Shown here: piece after piece, positions 6,896 through 14,774 of the stretch
Numbering within the stretch: position 1 is the first letter of the stretch
Layout: each line of letters begins with the position of its first letter
Origin: a virus
Direction: 5' to 3' (one strand)
Virus record (IMG/VR): IMGVR_UViG_3300009149_002994
Coordinates: 1 to 44,454 of that record
Length of the DNA: 44,454 nucleotides
Made by a program: the position numbers and the translations under genes
The notes under the pieces: model-generated
What the model saw: the letters and a program-made list of their open reading frames with translations, nothing else
Databases searched by the model: none
What the model was told of the DNA's origin: nothing

Positions 6896-7099
6896 TCATA
6901 CAAGAATACACAGAGGTTCTCGGCCAACCGAAAATCCTGTGGTGTATTTGTGAACATCTGTCTTTCGCATCCAAAACTTAACTCCCTTGTAATAACGAAA
7001 GGTGTATTCCGACCCTCGAGACGCACCAAACTTCACCCACCGAATTGGAACTTCAGGCAGGTCTTTTGGTTTACGGGAATAATGACAAAGTCGTTTCAT
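6896..7099 (-). CDS. 67-residue unknown protein
   Basis: The frame begins MKRLCHYSRKPKDLPEVP and is basic and aromatic, with beta-strand character (EYTFRYYKGVKFWMRKTD). AAAGGAGA in the end of the upstream gene lies just before its ATG, which comes 3 nt after that gene's stop. An alternative frame at 6835-7029 lacks such a site. No function is recognised. Confidence 0.65.
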   Translation of the reverse strand: MKRLCHYSRKPKDLPEVPIRWVKFGASRGSEYTFRYYKGVKFWMRKTDVHKYTTGFSVGREPLCILV

Positions 7100-7102
7100 T
7101 AG

Positions 7103-7399
7103 TCATTCTCCTTTTAGGGTATCGGAAAAAACAAAGATCGTGTCGCCAACCCCATAATCGCTTTCGTCGTCAACGTCCTCCTCTGTTACTATTCGCGGCA
7201 CAATCAGCCCTAATTTTTTTGCCAACTCTTCTATGTCGAAGCCGTCAAGGTCAAATATTGACCGGCATTCTTGACGTATTACATGCCGAGCGAACTCCTG
7301 CAGCCGTCGGTTCTTCTTCTGCTCGGCGGCGAGTTTCATATGTAGTTGCCTGATTATTTCGTGGAGACTCTTAATTTCTTTTTGTTCGTCTGTCATCAC
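7103..7399 (-). CDS. 98-residue coiled-coil unknown protein
   Basis: The N-terminal half is a probable coiled coil (QKEIKSLHEIIRQLHMKLAA, continuing through residue 45). The C-terminal half is acidic and ends in strand-forming residues. Its ATG overlaps the preceding stop as ATGA. No function is recognised. Confidence 0.7.
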   Translation of the reverse strand: MMTDEQKEIKSLHEIIRQLHMKLAAEQKKNRRLQEFARHVIRQECRSIFDLDGFDIEELAKKLGLIVPRIVTEEDVDDESDYGVGDTIFVFSDTLKGE

Positions 7400-7617
7400 T
7401 TCACCTCCTCTTTTTTTTTCTCGTAAATAATAAGCGCCCGAGTACTGAACCCATCTCCGTAAATCTTAATGTCTGCAATCCTGCTGTAGTTGCCTGTTTC
7501 AATAAAGTGTTGGATGCCAAACGCAATTATATCGGCATAGTTTTTGGCAAACCTACCTTCCGGATTTTCTGCCGATACTATCTTGACTTTTAATGATTTC
7601 TTGCAATAGGTTATCAT
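7396..7617 (-). CDS. 73-residue unknown protein
   Basis: A small alpha/beta protein with alternating strands (LKVKIVSA, DIKIYGD, RALIIYEK) around one helix. Starts and ends in ATGA overlaps with its neighbours. A ferredoxin-like fold is conceivable, but nothing is recognised. Confidence 0.68.
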   Translation of the reverse strand: MITYCKKSLKVKIVSAENPEGRFAKNYADIIAFGIQHFIETGNYSRIADIKIYGDGFSTRALIIYEKKKEEVK

Positions 7618-7850
7618 CGCTCCACCCCCTTTCCGGCAATAAGCCTTTCAATAATTGCAATCAGCCTCGACGTGTCCGATTCGTAGCCGTCCAGAGTAAA
7701 CGAGCCGTCGTCGTATGAGACTGAACCTATCTGTTCCCAATCCAGGAACCTGTTCCGTTTGAGCGTGCTGCCGTCAGGCATAGTCACAATTGTCTGCGAA
7801 CAGCCGCCGACAAACAGCAGACAGAGTATAATTAGTAATAGCTTTTTCAT
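7614..7850 (-). CDS. small lipoprotein
   Basis: The 78-residue product begins MKKLLLIILCLLFVGGCSQT: a basic n-region, a hydrophobic core and a lipobox VGGC, so the cysteine would be lipidated and the protein anchored in the envelope. The mature part is about 60 residues. In phages such small lipoproteins act as outer-membrane spanins or superinfection-exclusion proteins; which applies is not evident. It is coupled by ATGA to a second lipoprotein-like gene upstream. Confidence 0.75.
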   Translation of the reverse strand: MKKLLLIILCLLFVGGCSQTIVTMPDGSTLKRNRFLDWEQIGSVSYDDGSFTLDGYESDTSRLIAIIERLIAGKGVER

Positions 7851-8479
7851 TTTGACTCCCTTTCAAGTATAATTTCTTCAGCGTACTTCTTAATATAATA
7901 ACCCGGATCACTATAATGCGGAGTAATGTAATGATCTTCCATGTCTCGTTTTCGCTCTACCCCCCACCGATCCAATAGCTCGCCAACTGTAACCGTTTGT
8001 TTTCGCAAATATTTCAATTTCTCTTGTCTCGTTTTGGCCTGCTGTATCTGGCTATCTATGTCTGCTAATTTAATTTGTTTATTCAACTCGGCCAGTGTTG
8101 GAGGTTTTGCGGCTGCATGGGCCTGGACGTCTGGGCTCTGCGAGAAATCACCAACAAACATCATCTTGCCTTTGGTTAGAACAAAAATGTCTTTGGCCTG
8201 TGTCTTTGTGAGAACAGAAACCAGACACACGTCCACTTTCGCAACCAGATTCCCCCCCGCGTCCCATTCTCGCTGGCTGTAGCGCTTGGCTGTGCAGCCG
8301 CCGGCAAAGACAATCAATAGCAACATGATAATTGTTCGTTTTGGTATCCATACCGCAAGCCACTGCCTACAGTTTGGGCATCGTTTTAAGTTATCCGGGT
8401 TGTATACCTTGATACGTTTGCCTCTTCGCATAGCCTTCGAGCAGTCATACTTCAAAAGGCCCCTAATAAAATGTTTCAT
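7847..8479 (-). CDS. CxxC head plus lipobox-containing envelope protein
   Basis: As read from ATG 8479 (strong AAGGAGAACAAGG site) the 210-residue product has a basic N-terminal 50 residues with C34-P-N-C37, then a hydrophobic stretch and lipobox AGGC (C62), then an exported-looking helical domain. An internal ATG at 8326 (residue 52) would give a plain lipoprotein, but with no charged n-region and no ribosome binding site. The long version is therefore an odd cytosolic head fused to a membrane segment. It is coupled by ATGA overlaps on both sides. Function unknown. Confidence 0.6.
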   Translation of the reverse strand: MKHFIRGLLKYDCSKAMRRGKRIKVYNPDNLKRCPNCRQWLAVWIPKRTIIMLLLIVFAGGCTAKRYSQREWDAGGNLVAKVDVCLVSVLTKTQAKDIFVLTKGKMMFVGDFSQSPDVQAHAAAKPPTLAELNKQIKLADIDSQIQQAKTRQEKLKYLRKQTVTVGELLDRWGVERKRDMEDHYITPHYSDPGYYIKKYAEEIILERESK

Positions 8480-8661
8480 TCCTTGTTCTCCTTAATTAGT
8501 TCGATTTCATCAAAGCTCCAAAAATCTCCTATGCGAATACCTCCATCTGGGTTTGGATATGTGACGAAGACATGCTTTGATTCCCAATCAATCTGTGATA
8601 CTTTCGCTGTTATTTTTTCGGTCTTATGATACGCACGGGGCGGTACAAGTTCATTGCTCAT
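8476..8661 (-). CDS. 61-residue unknown protein
   Basis: A small beta-rich protein; the ITAKVSQIDWESKHVFVTYP and DFWSFDEIELI segments look like a compact beta-barrel. It overlaps both neighbours by ATGA. No function is recognised. Confidence 0.68.
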   Translation of the reverse strand: MSNELVPPRAYHKTEKITAKVSQIDWESKHVFVTYPNPDGGIRIGDFWSFDEIELIKENKE

Positions 8662-9032
8662 TCTTTTGCTCCTTCCGCCGCCATAGCAGCGGCAATGAGA
8701 TAATGTTTAGGTTGAGCTTCATGTATAGCCCAATAACGAAAAGAGTGTTTAATGTAACTGCGACAATTTTCCCGCCAAACAGAATTCAGCGCAATGTCGA
8801 ATTCTCGATCATCGTATTTGCTCTGCTTATGTTTCGCCGCATTCCAGTCGTTGATGGGGTCGGGGACAGGTTCGCATTTTGTCTCGTGTTCCAATATCCG
8901 CAGCGCCCACACCAGCCCCCTGTCCGGCGTTAGCTCTGTAATGCGACGAAGTTTTATCGCATCTTCAACGGCGTCGCGCGCGCATTCGATATTTACTATT
9001 GCATTTTCATACAGCTCTTTTTCTGTGCTCAT
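8658..9032 (-). CDS. 124-residue helical unknown protein
   Basis: An all-helical protein with an acidic first half (IVNIECARDAVEDAIKLRRI) and a conserved-looking C-terminal histidine and tryptophan cluster (IKHSFRYWAIHEAQPKHY). It follows the DUF5131 gene by 3 nt. No function is recognised. Confidence 0.65.
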   Translation of the reverse strand: MSTEKELYENAIVNIECARDAVEDAIKLRRITELTPDRGLVWALRILEHETKCEPVPDPINDWNAAKHKQSKYDDREFDIALNSVWRENCRSYIKHSFRYWAIHEAQPKHYLIAAAMAAEGAKE

Positions 9033-9035
9033 CTG

Positions 9036-9953
9036 TCATACCTCCCTTACCTGAAACTCTTTCGGCCATTGCTCGATGTGTTTGTTGCACTTACCGTCGA
9101 GCGGTATTTGTTTGACGTGAACCAGGGCACCCGCGTTGTGGGCTTGCCGTATCATGTGCCTAATCGCATGAAGTTTACACAGCCTTGCTCTTGGGCCTGA
9201 TTCGCAGCCAAGAAAAATGTAATCTATGCCTTTCAAAGCCACATCAAACCCGTGTAACAACGGCTCAAACGATACGGACCTCTTTGCCGCTGGCGTCTTA
9301 ACCAACTCAGCTATCCGCCATACGTTATCCTGGTTCTCGACTGAGACGCCGAGGTGCAAGTTAGGAATAGGGTGCGGTACTGGCCCATCCAGTTTCCCGC
9401 GCTCGGATTGGTCGTAATGCGACTTCCAGTAGTCGTTTGCCCTTTGTACTTGCGCGTTGGTTATTACTCCATTGATCGCATGTAAAGCAAAAAACTCATA
9501 AGAAAACGATGTATGCTTCATTCCCTCGCGGATTAGCCAGCCGTCAGGAAACGCCGCAAAGAACTTATACATCCGTTGTGGGCGCTTCGTGAGGAAATAA
9601 TAGCTATGCCAAGGTGTCGCGATTATTATGCCAATTATTTTAAGCACCCACTCAAAGGGGACAGATTCATGAAACAAATCCGACATCGAGCATACGAATA
9701 TCTTGCGGGGCTTGCGCCAGTGCAGGGGCTTGGTCAAGGCAGATTCGACAAAGACTGTTTCGCCATTCCACTTGCCGCACACATCAAGAACCTCGCCGTA
9801 TCGGTCTGGCCCACCCCTTGTTATTTCCATGTGTGCTTGTCGATGTGCCATCTTCTCCGCGTAGCAATTCAAACACCCGGCGCTCACCTTGCTGCATCCG
9901 ACAATCGGATTCCACGTAGAGTCCGTCCATGAAATTGCGCTGTTATACGACAT
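9036..9953 (-). CDS. DUF5131 / phage Gp37-Gp68 family protein
   Basis: This 305-residue protein starts with the family signature SWTDSTWNPIVGC and cysteines C20-X6-C27-X2-C30, an iron-sulfur-like three-cysteine motif reminiscent of radical SAM enzymes, then W-R-K-P-R, FLTKRP and the SFEPLL and LGCESG blocks of a TIM-like barrel. The family is common in phages; its chemistry is unproven. AAAGGAATAGGC precedes the ATG. It lies between the helicase-loader gene and the run of small genes. It is intact and of usual length. Confidence 0.88.
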   Translation of the reverse strand: MSYNSAISWTDSTWNPIVGCSKVSAGCLNCYAEKMAHRQAHMEITRGGPDRYGEVLDVCGKWNGETVFVESALTKPLHWRKPRKIFVCSMSDLFHESVPFEWVLKIIGIIIATPWHSYYFLTKRPQRMYKFFAAFPDGWLIREGMKHTSFSYEFFALHAINGVITNAQVQRANDYWKSHYDQSERGKLDGPVPHPIPNLHLGVSVENQDNVWRIAELVKTPAAKRSVSFEPLLHGFDVALKGIDYIFLGCESGPRARLCKLHAIRHMIRQAHNAGALVHVKQIPLDGKCNKHIEQWPKEFQVREV

Positions 9954-9955
9954 GC

Positions 9956-10705
9956 CTATTCCTTTCGCCTATCCTTGCCCGTGAGTTCGATTAACTGATA
10001 AGTGCTCAAGCGACTGCCGATGCGGGCGTCAAAACTTTCGGCCAGATTTTTCAAGGTTTTATTACTCGTGATGAAGGTTGGTTTCATTTTTTCCAGCCGC
10101 CAGTCGACGAACAGGTACAGTGTTGTCAAACTAAAATCAGTCTCTTGCCCGTCTAAGCTCGTCGTTACGCCGACATCCTCGATGATCAACAAATCGACTA
10201 TCCTGTATTTTTGGATGACCTCAACGTCGGCCTGTTTCGCCCCGGTGTGATAACAGGCTCGTATCTCTTTGAGCAGATCGTCATACCGCACACGCGCGAT
10301 AGTGACTACCTGTGCAGTTATCATAAGTCGGCGTGCCAGGGCGCACACCATATAACTCTTGCCTGTCCCTGTCGGCCCGTAAACATAAATCCCCTGCTCA
10401 GGTCTTCGTTTAGCAAGTATCGCTCGCGTTTTTGCCGACAAGTTGCCGTAACGGGCATGTTTGAAAAGCACCGGAATCGCCGCCAGCCTGGACCGCCATT
10501 GCCCTCGCTTCAATGCGCGGTTGTGCCTGCGGTTTATTCGCACCTCGCGTTCAGTCGGCTCAGGCTTTTCATGCCGTGTTGTCGATAGAAACTCCGCCGT
10601 CGGAACCTTGACCGTTGTAGTCGCGGTTCTTTCGTGGCGGGCGCGATTGTCGGCCTGTTTGTATTGCACCGACGCATTCACTTTTTGTAGTTCCTTCTCG
10701 TTCAT
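9956..10705 (-). CDS. DnaC/IstB-like AAA+ helicase loader
   Basis: This 249-residue AAA+ ATPase has Walker A GPTGTGKS (residues 110-117), Walker B LLIIED (172-177), a sensor-1 TSN motif and an IGSRLS arginine-finger segment, the layout of DnaC and IstB. It would load the host replicative helicase at the phage origin together with the upstream replication protein. Its first 137 nt overlap the upstream gene in another frame and no good Shine-Dalgarno precedes the ATG, so translation is probably coupled. The first 70 residues form a basic extension. Confidence 0.88.
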   Translation of the reverse strand: MNEKELQKVNASVQYKQADNRARHERTATTTVKVPTAEFLSTTRHEKPEPTEREVRINRRHNRALKRGQWRSRLAAIPVLFKHARYGNLSAKTRAILAKRRPEQGIYVYGPTGTGKSYMVCALARRLMITAQVVTIARVRYDDLLKEIRACYHTGAKQADVEVIQKYRIVDLLIIEDVGVTTSLDGQETDFSLTTLYLFVDWRLEKMKPTFITSNKTLKNLAESFDARIGSRLSTYQLIELTGKDRRKE

Positions 10706-11357
10706 TCATTTGCATTTCTAATCGGTCAAAATGTTTTCGTAATTTTATGGTAGATAGGATGTTATTTTGCCAGAAGCTGTCAGTCTGAGACCATTGGATA
10801 ACCTCTCGGATTCGCTTCGGGTTTCGATTGTCCAGGCGGATCATCAAATCGATATGTTTCGCCCATGATTGCAGGTCTGGTTTCTTGTAATCAGGTTTTC
10901 TCTTGCGGATGAGTTCAAACAAGAGTGATGAAAGTTGAAACTCGATAGAGTTTTCTGTCTCTCTCTCTCTCTCTGTCTCTTTAGTATATGTCTCTCTCTC
11001 TCTCTCTGGTGCTAGCACTTTTGTAGAATCCTGTATCAATTCCGTATCATCCTGTATCATTTCCGTATCAATATAGATAAACCCTGCATCCACAAGGGGT
11101 TGCAGGTTTACCGTGCTTATGCCGAGGCGTTTTTTGAGCCATTTATCGCTCGGATAGGGGATATGCTTGTTATAGTTTGCCCGTAAACATGCCAAAAGGA
11201 TAAAAGTGAGCTTGGCCGAGTCCGGTAACTTGTGGAATTTCTTGGGTAAACCATCGTCATCAAACTCTTCAATTATTTCAATCAGCAGCTTAACCCATGT
11301 CGGCCTGCGGTCCTTGTAGTGCTGGAATTTTTCCCAGTTTTTGATGTCTATGTGCAT
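10569..11357 (-). CDS. phage replication initiator/replisome organiser-like protein
   Basis: The 262-residue protein has an N-terminal winged-helix-like region (residues 1-85), a charged linker about residues 115-140 made almost only of Arg, Glu and Thr, and a helical C-terminal domain (SWAKHIDLMIRLDNRNPKRI) like the DnaD/replication-O type. Such proteins bind the origin and recruit the loader encoded next. The linker is encoded by two CT microsatellites. GAGGAAACATT precedes the ATG. The last 45 codons overlap the loader gene, so a small indel may have shifted this frame near its end. Confidence 0.75.
   Translation of the reverse strand: MHIDIKNWEKFQHYKDRRPTWVKLLIEIIEEFDDDGLPKKFHKLPDSAKLTFILLACLRANYNKHIPYPSDKWLKKRLGISTVNLQPLVDAGFIYIDTEMIQDDTELIQDSTKVLAPERERETYTKETERERETENSIEFQLSSLLFELIRKRKPDYKKPDLQSWAKHIDLMIRLDNRNPKRIREVIQWSQTDSFWQNNILSTIKLRKHFDRLEMQMNEREGTTKSECVGAIQTGRQSRPPRKNRDYNGQGSDGGVSIDNTA
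10954..11007. repeat. paired CT/AG microsatellites inside the replication gene
   Basis: Two nearly pure CT tracts (10954-10980 and 10991-11007 on the plus strand) are separated by 10 bases. In the gene they encode the Arg-Glu linker. Dinucleotide tracts slip readily and any change not divisible by three would end the frame. Confidence 0.85.
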
Positions 11358-11366
11358 AATGTTTCC

Positions 11367-11531
11367 TCAATTCAAACAGCCAAGTACCGTCTTGCTGCCG
11401 GCGAATACCCAGTTTGTTTTCATCGCAACGGGCCTGGCATCGAGCTTGTCGGGCAGCTTCTGCATTTCAGGGGTGATCCGGAACGGAGGTTTGCGGGTTT
11501 TTGCTGTTCGCTTCCTTGCTTCTGTGTTCAT
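11367..11531 (-). CDS. 54-residue unknown protein
   Basis: A frame beginning MNTEARKRTAKTRKPPFRIT follows AAGGACGGACC and ends 9 nt before the replication gene's ATG. The N-terminal half is strongly basic, suggesting nucleic-acid contact. No function is recognised. Confidence 0.6.
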   Translation of the reverse strand: MNTEARKRTAKTRKPPFRITPEMQKLPDKLDARPVAMKTNWVFAGSKTVLGCLN

Positions 11532-11546
11532 GGTCCGTCCTTGTTC

Positions 11547-11966
11547 TCAAAATTTCTTGTGTTCTTCTTGTCCTTTGCCATTTAGCTCCTCATATTTATC
11601 CCTGTAAGTCCATTCCATTTGTCGCTTGTCGTGCTTGTTTTCTTCGTACCACTGGAATTGGCCGGGGCGTTCTTTTTTGAGCCATCGCAGGAAGTTCTCC
11701 GCCCCGTAGGAGTCTTGGTGTGTCGAAAAAGTAGGATCAAAGCTGTGACACCATACACATAAGCACACGCCATTAGACAGGTCGTGCCGAAACCGTAGCC
11801 GCGTTCTCGTAATAATATGATGAGCATTAAGTCGGTTAGAAAGAGAACCGCAACGCTCACACCTTCCAACCTTCTTAATCTCTTCCGCCCACGCATCATC
11901 TGCTTTCCCTTTCCAATACTTGCTATTGGGATTAGCCTTCTGTTTTGCAAGTCGGCTCTTACCCAT
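11547..11966 (-). CDS. HNH endonuclease-like protein
   Basis: From ATG 11966 (site GAGAGGGC) the product is 139 residues with an HNH beta-beta-alpha-metal fold: C36-x-x-C39, H49-H50, N65, and C70-x-x-C73-H74, all in order. Phage HNH proteins nick or cut DNA in packaging or recombination, or act as homing nucleases; NinG-type recombination proteins are also cysteine-rich and found in such operons. A longer reading to 12059 lacks a ribosome binding site. It overlaps the upstream gene by 8 nt. Confidence 0.8.
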   Translation of the reverse strand: MGKSRLAKQKANPNSKYWKGKADDAWAEEIKKVGRCERCGSLSNRLNAHHIITRTRLRFRHDLSNGVCLCVWCHSFDPTFSTHQDSYGAENFLRWLKKERPGQFQWYEENKHDKRQMEWTYRDKYEELNGKGQEEHKKF

Positions 11967-12444
11967 TTTTTGCCCTCTCTGCTGTGGCTGCGAGGCGGCG
12001 GAGGTTAAGGATGAACGTTGCCACTTTTGCTTTCTCGACATGAAAGAAATGTCTTCCATGGGGCGGGTCCAGATTTAGACCACCGCTACTGTCCTTTTTA
12101 ATTATTATGCCGCCAGCGTTAATTTCCTCCAGTGGCTTGGCGATTGCTCTGAGGTCGTCGAAGATGTTGCCGAGTTTGGTCATTGGCATAGATGTCTCAT
12201 AATTATAGCCGCCATCCTCGTACGAATTTAGTGCCCCATTCTCAAGGTGATTAAGAAGACAGCATTTTAACGATGGTACTTGCCCCCCACCCTTTTCTCT
12301 GCGCCCAGCATACCCATAATCCCCATGCCGCCGTTTCGGTTTTTCAGTTTCGGCAAGTTCAGCCCGCATTTCTTTTGTGTACTCAACAAACAAAGTCTGC
12401 GCCTTTTTTATTGCCTGCAATACATCGTGTCGTGTTGTGCTCAT
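11959..12444 (-). CDS. 161-residue unknown protein
   Basis: AGAAAGGAAAATAAC places the start at ATG 12444 (MSTTRHDVLQAIKK). The protein has helical ends and a glycine- and charge-rich middle (residues about 35-90); the C-terminus is a basic helix. No known domain. An upstream in-frame extension to 12555 would run through the hairpin at 12466-12507 and is less likely. Confidence 0.65.
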   Translation of the reverse strand: MSTTRHDVLQAIKKAQTLFVEYTKEMRAELAETEKPKRRHGDYGYAGRREKGGGQVPSLKCCLLNHLENGALNSYEDGGYNYETSMPMTKLGNIFDDLRAIAKPLEEINAGGIIIKKDSSGGLNLDPPHGRHFFHVEKAKVATFILNLRRLAATAERAKNG

Positions 12445-12465
12445 GTTATTTTCCTTTCTAAAATT

Positions 12466-12507
12466 GGGCCGAGCGGAGATGAACGCTCGCGACGTCCCGC
12501 CCGGCCC
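12466..12507 (-). other. GC-rich RNA hairpin inside the operon
   Basis: On the minus strand GGGCCGGGC (12499-12507) pairs with GCTCGGCCC (12466-12474), nine pairs with one wobble. It is followed by AATTTTAG rather than a clean U-run. It sits between two genes and could be a weak terminator, a processing site or an mRNA-stabilising hairpin. Confidence 0.45.
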
Positions 12508-12514
12508 AGCGTGT

Positions 12515-13048
12515 TCATTTCTTTGGTTTATTTCTCCAATTTTTGTCCGGGTCATCGATCACAACATACCCCGCAACCATATTAACAACCCTGTCGGTAA
12601 ACGACGCCGCCTGTTTGGTGTCCATGTCGTGGAGCGTTATCTCTTCGCCATCAGCATTGAGCGTTGGGGATATGCTGTAGAGTATATTTTTTATTTCTGC
12701 CGGGCCTGTTTTCTTGATCGCCTTCCTAAGAGCGACAATGACAGAGTCCGGATTTGCCGGGCAGTTTTTTGGTATGCTTTTGTCAAGCAGGTATTCGATA
12801 AACCCGTCGATGCCCTCAAAATCTACCTCGTTTACCTGGTAGACGATTTGGTCAATCACATTACCGAACAGGTTGCCGAGTTGCTTCTGGCTCCTTGGCG
12901 GGCGTTCGCGTAAAATCTTAAAGGCATATCGTCCCGGTGGGGCTTGCCGCTCAAACTCATCGTACTCGTCCTGTCGCTCGTACTGGAATGGTTCATCCAG
13001 CAGCTTTTGGGCGAAGAGGACTATTGAAGATTTTTTCCTGTTTGGCAT
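12515..13048 (-). CDS. 177-residue unknown protein
   Basis: A mixed alpha/beta protein. The segment RPPRSQKQLGNLFGNVIDQI (about residues 48-67) resembles the basic 'R-S-x-x-Q-x' patch in NinB-like recombination proteins, but the rest does not let me assign it. It overlaps the upstream YopX gene by 28 nt and lies among recombination and replication genes. Confidence 0.65.
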   Translation of the reverse strand: MPNRKKSSIVLFAQKLLDEPFQYERQDEYDEFERQAPPGRYAFKILRERPPRSQKQLGNLFGNVIDQIVYQVNEVDFEGIDGFIEYLLDKSIPKNCPANPDSVIVALRKAIKKTGPAEIKNILYSISPTLNADGEEITLHDMDTKQAASFTDRVVNMVAGYVVIDDPDKNWRNKPKK

Positions 13049-13443
13049 TCCGTTGCCTTCAGTAATTCAGGATTGTTGTGGATGTTACCGATGACTTTAC
13101 AATTATCGGCCCACGTATAAGCATAATACTTCATGCCATCAGGGGCCTTAGCCAAGAAACACCCCTTTTCGTATATAATTTCGTAGATTTTGTTTTCCTT
13201 CGTGTCATCGAATATCTTGTAGATGTCCCCCTCCCATATTTTCACCCCATTCTTGTCCGTAAGGCCGATGTATTGCTCAGGAATTAAATGCGAAAGAAAT
13301 GTACTTAGCTTTGTTGAAATTCCGGAAACGTTAATAAAACCACGGCCATCTGGAATTATAGTTAATTGGTCTATTCCCATTTCTTCAGCAGAATACATAC
13401 ATTTTTTCCGCATATCCCACGCCCTGAATAGTATCTCTCTCAT
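13021..13443 (-). CDS. YopX family protein
   Basis: From ATG 13443 the 140-residue product begins MREILFRAWDMRKK and contains the YopX core YIGLTDKNGVKIWEGDI and the terminal VIGNIHNNPELL block. YopX proteins are widespread in phages; their function is unknown. A frame extending to 13470 adds nine residues without a better start. Intact and of usual length. Confidence 0.9.
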   Translation of the reverse strand: MREILFRAWDMRKKCMYSAEEMGIDQLTIIPDGRGFINVSGISTKLSTFLSHLIPEQYIGLTDKNGVKIWEGDIYKIFDDTKENKIYEIIYEKGCFLAKAPDGMKYYAYTWADNCKVIGNIHNNPELLKATECQTGKNLQ

Positions 13444-13516
13444 TTTGCTATTCTCTAAAATCGTGGACATCGTTGGTTTCTAATACACTGATATACCCGT
13501 TTCTCGAAGATGTCTT

Positions 13517-13672
13517 TCAATACATAATCCGGGCCGTGTTTTTTTCTTGTGAAGACATACAATCGACCATAATTTTATGAAAGTCTTTAGTTTTTAGTGC
13601 CGGGTTGATTTTGCAGGGCGTATCATTGTTCGGCGCTCTTTTTAATGCCTCTTGTGCTTCTTTGACTGTCAT
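13517..13672 (-). CDS. 51-residue unknown protein
   Basis: A frame beginning MTVKEAQEALKRAPNNDTPC starts in an ATGA overlap with the end of the upstream gene. It contains two cysteines and a central proline turn. Coupling supports translation; no function recognised. Confidence 0.6.
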   Translation of the reverse strand: MTVKEAQEALKRAPNNDTPCKINPALKTKDFHKIMVDCMSSQEKNTARIMY

Positions 13673-14055
13673 ATTTGCCTCAACATCTTATCGAAACAAT
13701 CAGCCATGACAGCACCTATAGGCTTTTGCGATTGCCGCTTGCGGTCGGACGGTGCAACGATAGTCATATCCTGGCGTATCGAATCTATCATCCATTCGTA
13801 CCCACAAAAGCCAGCAGTTTTTCGTCTAATTCGGGCAGCTTCTTTTGCATCGACTTCTGTAACAGTTATCCCTGCACGCCAACCATCGCCAAAGTTATAA
13901 GTGAAATATCCTTTGTCGCGAATTTCAGTAGCTTTTGCAACCGCGCTCTTTGACCTGCCGAAATTGACAACTCTTGCATAGAACGTATTATCTCCTGTCC
14001 ACGTACCATTCAATGCGTTGTTGTTTGGCATTGATAATTTGAAAGCTAAAATCAT
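13669..14055 (-). CDS. conserved-looking phage protein of unknown function
   Basis: AAAGGAAATAAA places the start at ATG 14055 (MILAFKLSMPNNNA), giving 128 residues. The pattern (LSMP, N-x-W-x-G, FGDGWRAG, TEVDAKEA, KTAGFCGYEWM) is one I associate with a widespread small phage protein without known role. A reading from 14079 adds eight residues and no better site. Coupled by ATGA to the next gene. Confidence 0.72.
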   Translation of the reverse strand: MILAFKLSMPNNNALNGTWTGDNTFYARVVNFGRSKSAVAKATEIRDKGYFTYNFGDGWRAGITVTEVDAKEAARIRRKTAGFCGYEWMIDSIRQDMTIVAPSDRKRQSQKPIGAVMADCFDKMLRQI

Positions 14056-14082
14056 TTTATTTCCTTTGTCTCCGGCCATAAT

Positions 14083-14280
14083 TCACTTGATCTTGTAACC
14101 CCTGCGAACGAGCTCTCGCTGTACGTCCGCCTGAGAAGGCAAAATAAAAGCAGGCGCAGACAGATTGCCCGCACCTGCTTCGGAGGAGGGTGGATGAAAT
14201 GCCCTGACTATACACAGTGTTAATGAAAAAGCCGACATAGCCAAAATTAAAACGAGTAACTTGATTATAGGGTGTTTCAT
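14083..14280 (-). CDS. 65-residue membrane or exported protein
   Basis: The first 25 residues form a signal anchor or signal peptide (IIKLLVLILAMSAFSLTLCI). The rest is short and ends in a basic helix with the motif QRELVRRGYKIK. Its ATG overlaps the upstream stop as ATGA. A small inner-membrane or periplasmic peptide; function unknown. Confidence 0.62.
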   Translation of the reverse strand: MKHPIIKLLVLILAMSAFSLTLCIVRAFHPPSSEAGAGNLSAPAFILPSQADVQRELVRRGYKIK

Positions 14281-14756
14281 TTCCGTCTCCAGAGTACAAC
14301 GTGGGTGGCATCGAGGACTGTGGAATCGCCAGAAATAACTTCCTCCCTATACCCAGCACCAGAAATATAAACCGGGTAAGGCAGGACCATTCCGTCCTCA
14401 AACTTGAAGCCGATACAGTCGGGGTCTTTGAAAGCTTTGTGTAGGCCGATGAAGCCATTGCCGTCAGGAGAGGCATACATGAGTTGGCCGTTGCGGACCT
14501 CAATTTTGCACTCGATTATCTCCGGCCTTTCGTCGTAGCCGGAGCGGAGGCAGTAGGCAGTTTCATGAACAAAAAAAGATGTTGTTGTGCACCCATGCCA
14601 TGCCCCGCTGTAATAAAAAAATTCGGCTTTCCCTATCTCTAATGCCTTCACCTGCATAGCTTCGCCGAGTTCTTTTCCGTAACACTCAGGATCAGGCCAT
14701 ATGCCAAAGGGGTATCGGTTGTTTTTTAGCTTTTGTATTATGTTCGATTCATTCAT
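14277..14756 (-). CDS. 159-residue unknown protein
   Basis: AAAAGGAGAAATCAGA places the start at ATG 14756 (MNESNIIQKLKNNRYPFG). The protein is beta-rich with GCTTTSFFVHETAYC in the middle and aromatic strands at the end. A longer reading from 14837 would add a hydrophobic segment that lies across the terminator described next, and lacks a ribosome binding site. No function is recognised. Confidence 0.66.
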   Translation of the reverse strand: MNESNIIQKLKNNRYPFGIWPDPECYGKELGEAMQVKALEIGKAEFFYYSGAWHGCTTTSFFVHETAYCLRSGYDERPEIIECKIEVRNGQLMYASPDGNGFIGLHKAFKDPDCIGFKFEDGMVLPYPVYISGAGYREEVISGDSTVLDATHVVLWRRK

Positions 14757-14774
14757 TTCTGATTTCTCCTTTTC

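Noticed and set aside
10954-11007. CRISPR or minisatellite array
   Set aside because: The repeat is a simple dinucleotide tract without spacers.
14057-14503. 148-residue minus-strand frame
   Set aside because: It overlaps two coupled genes with better starts and has unnatural composition.
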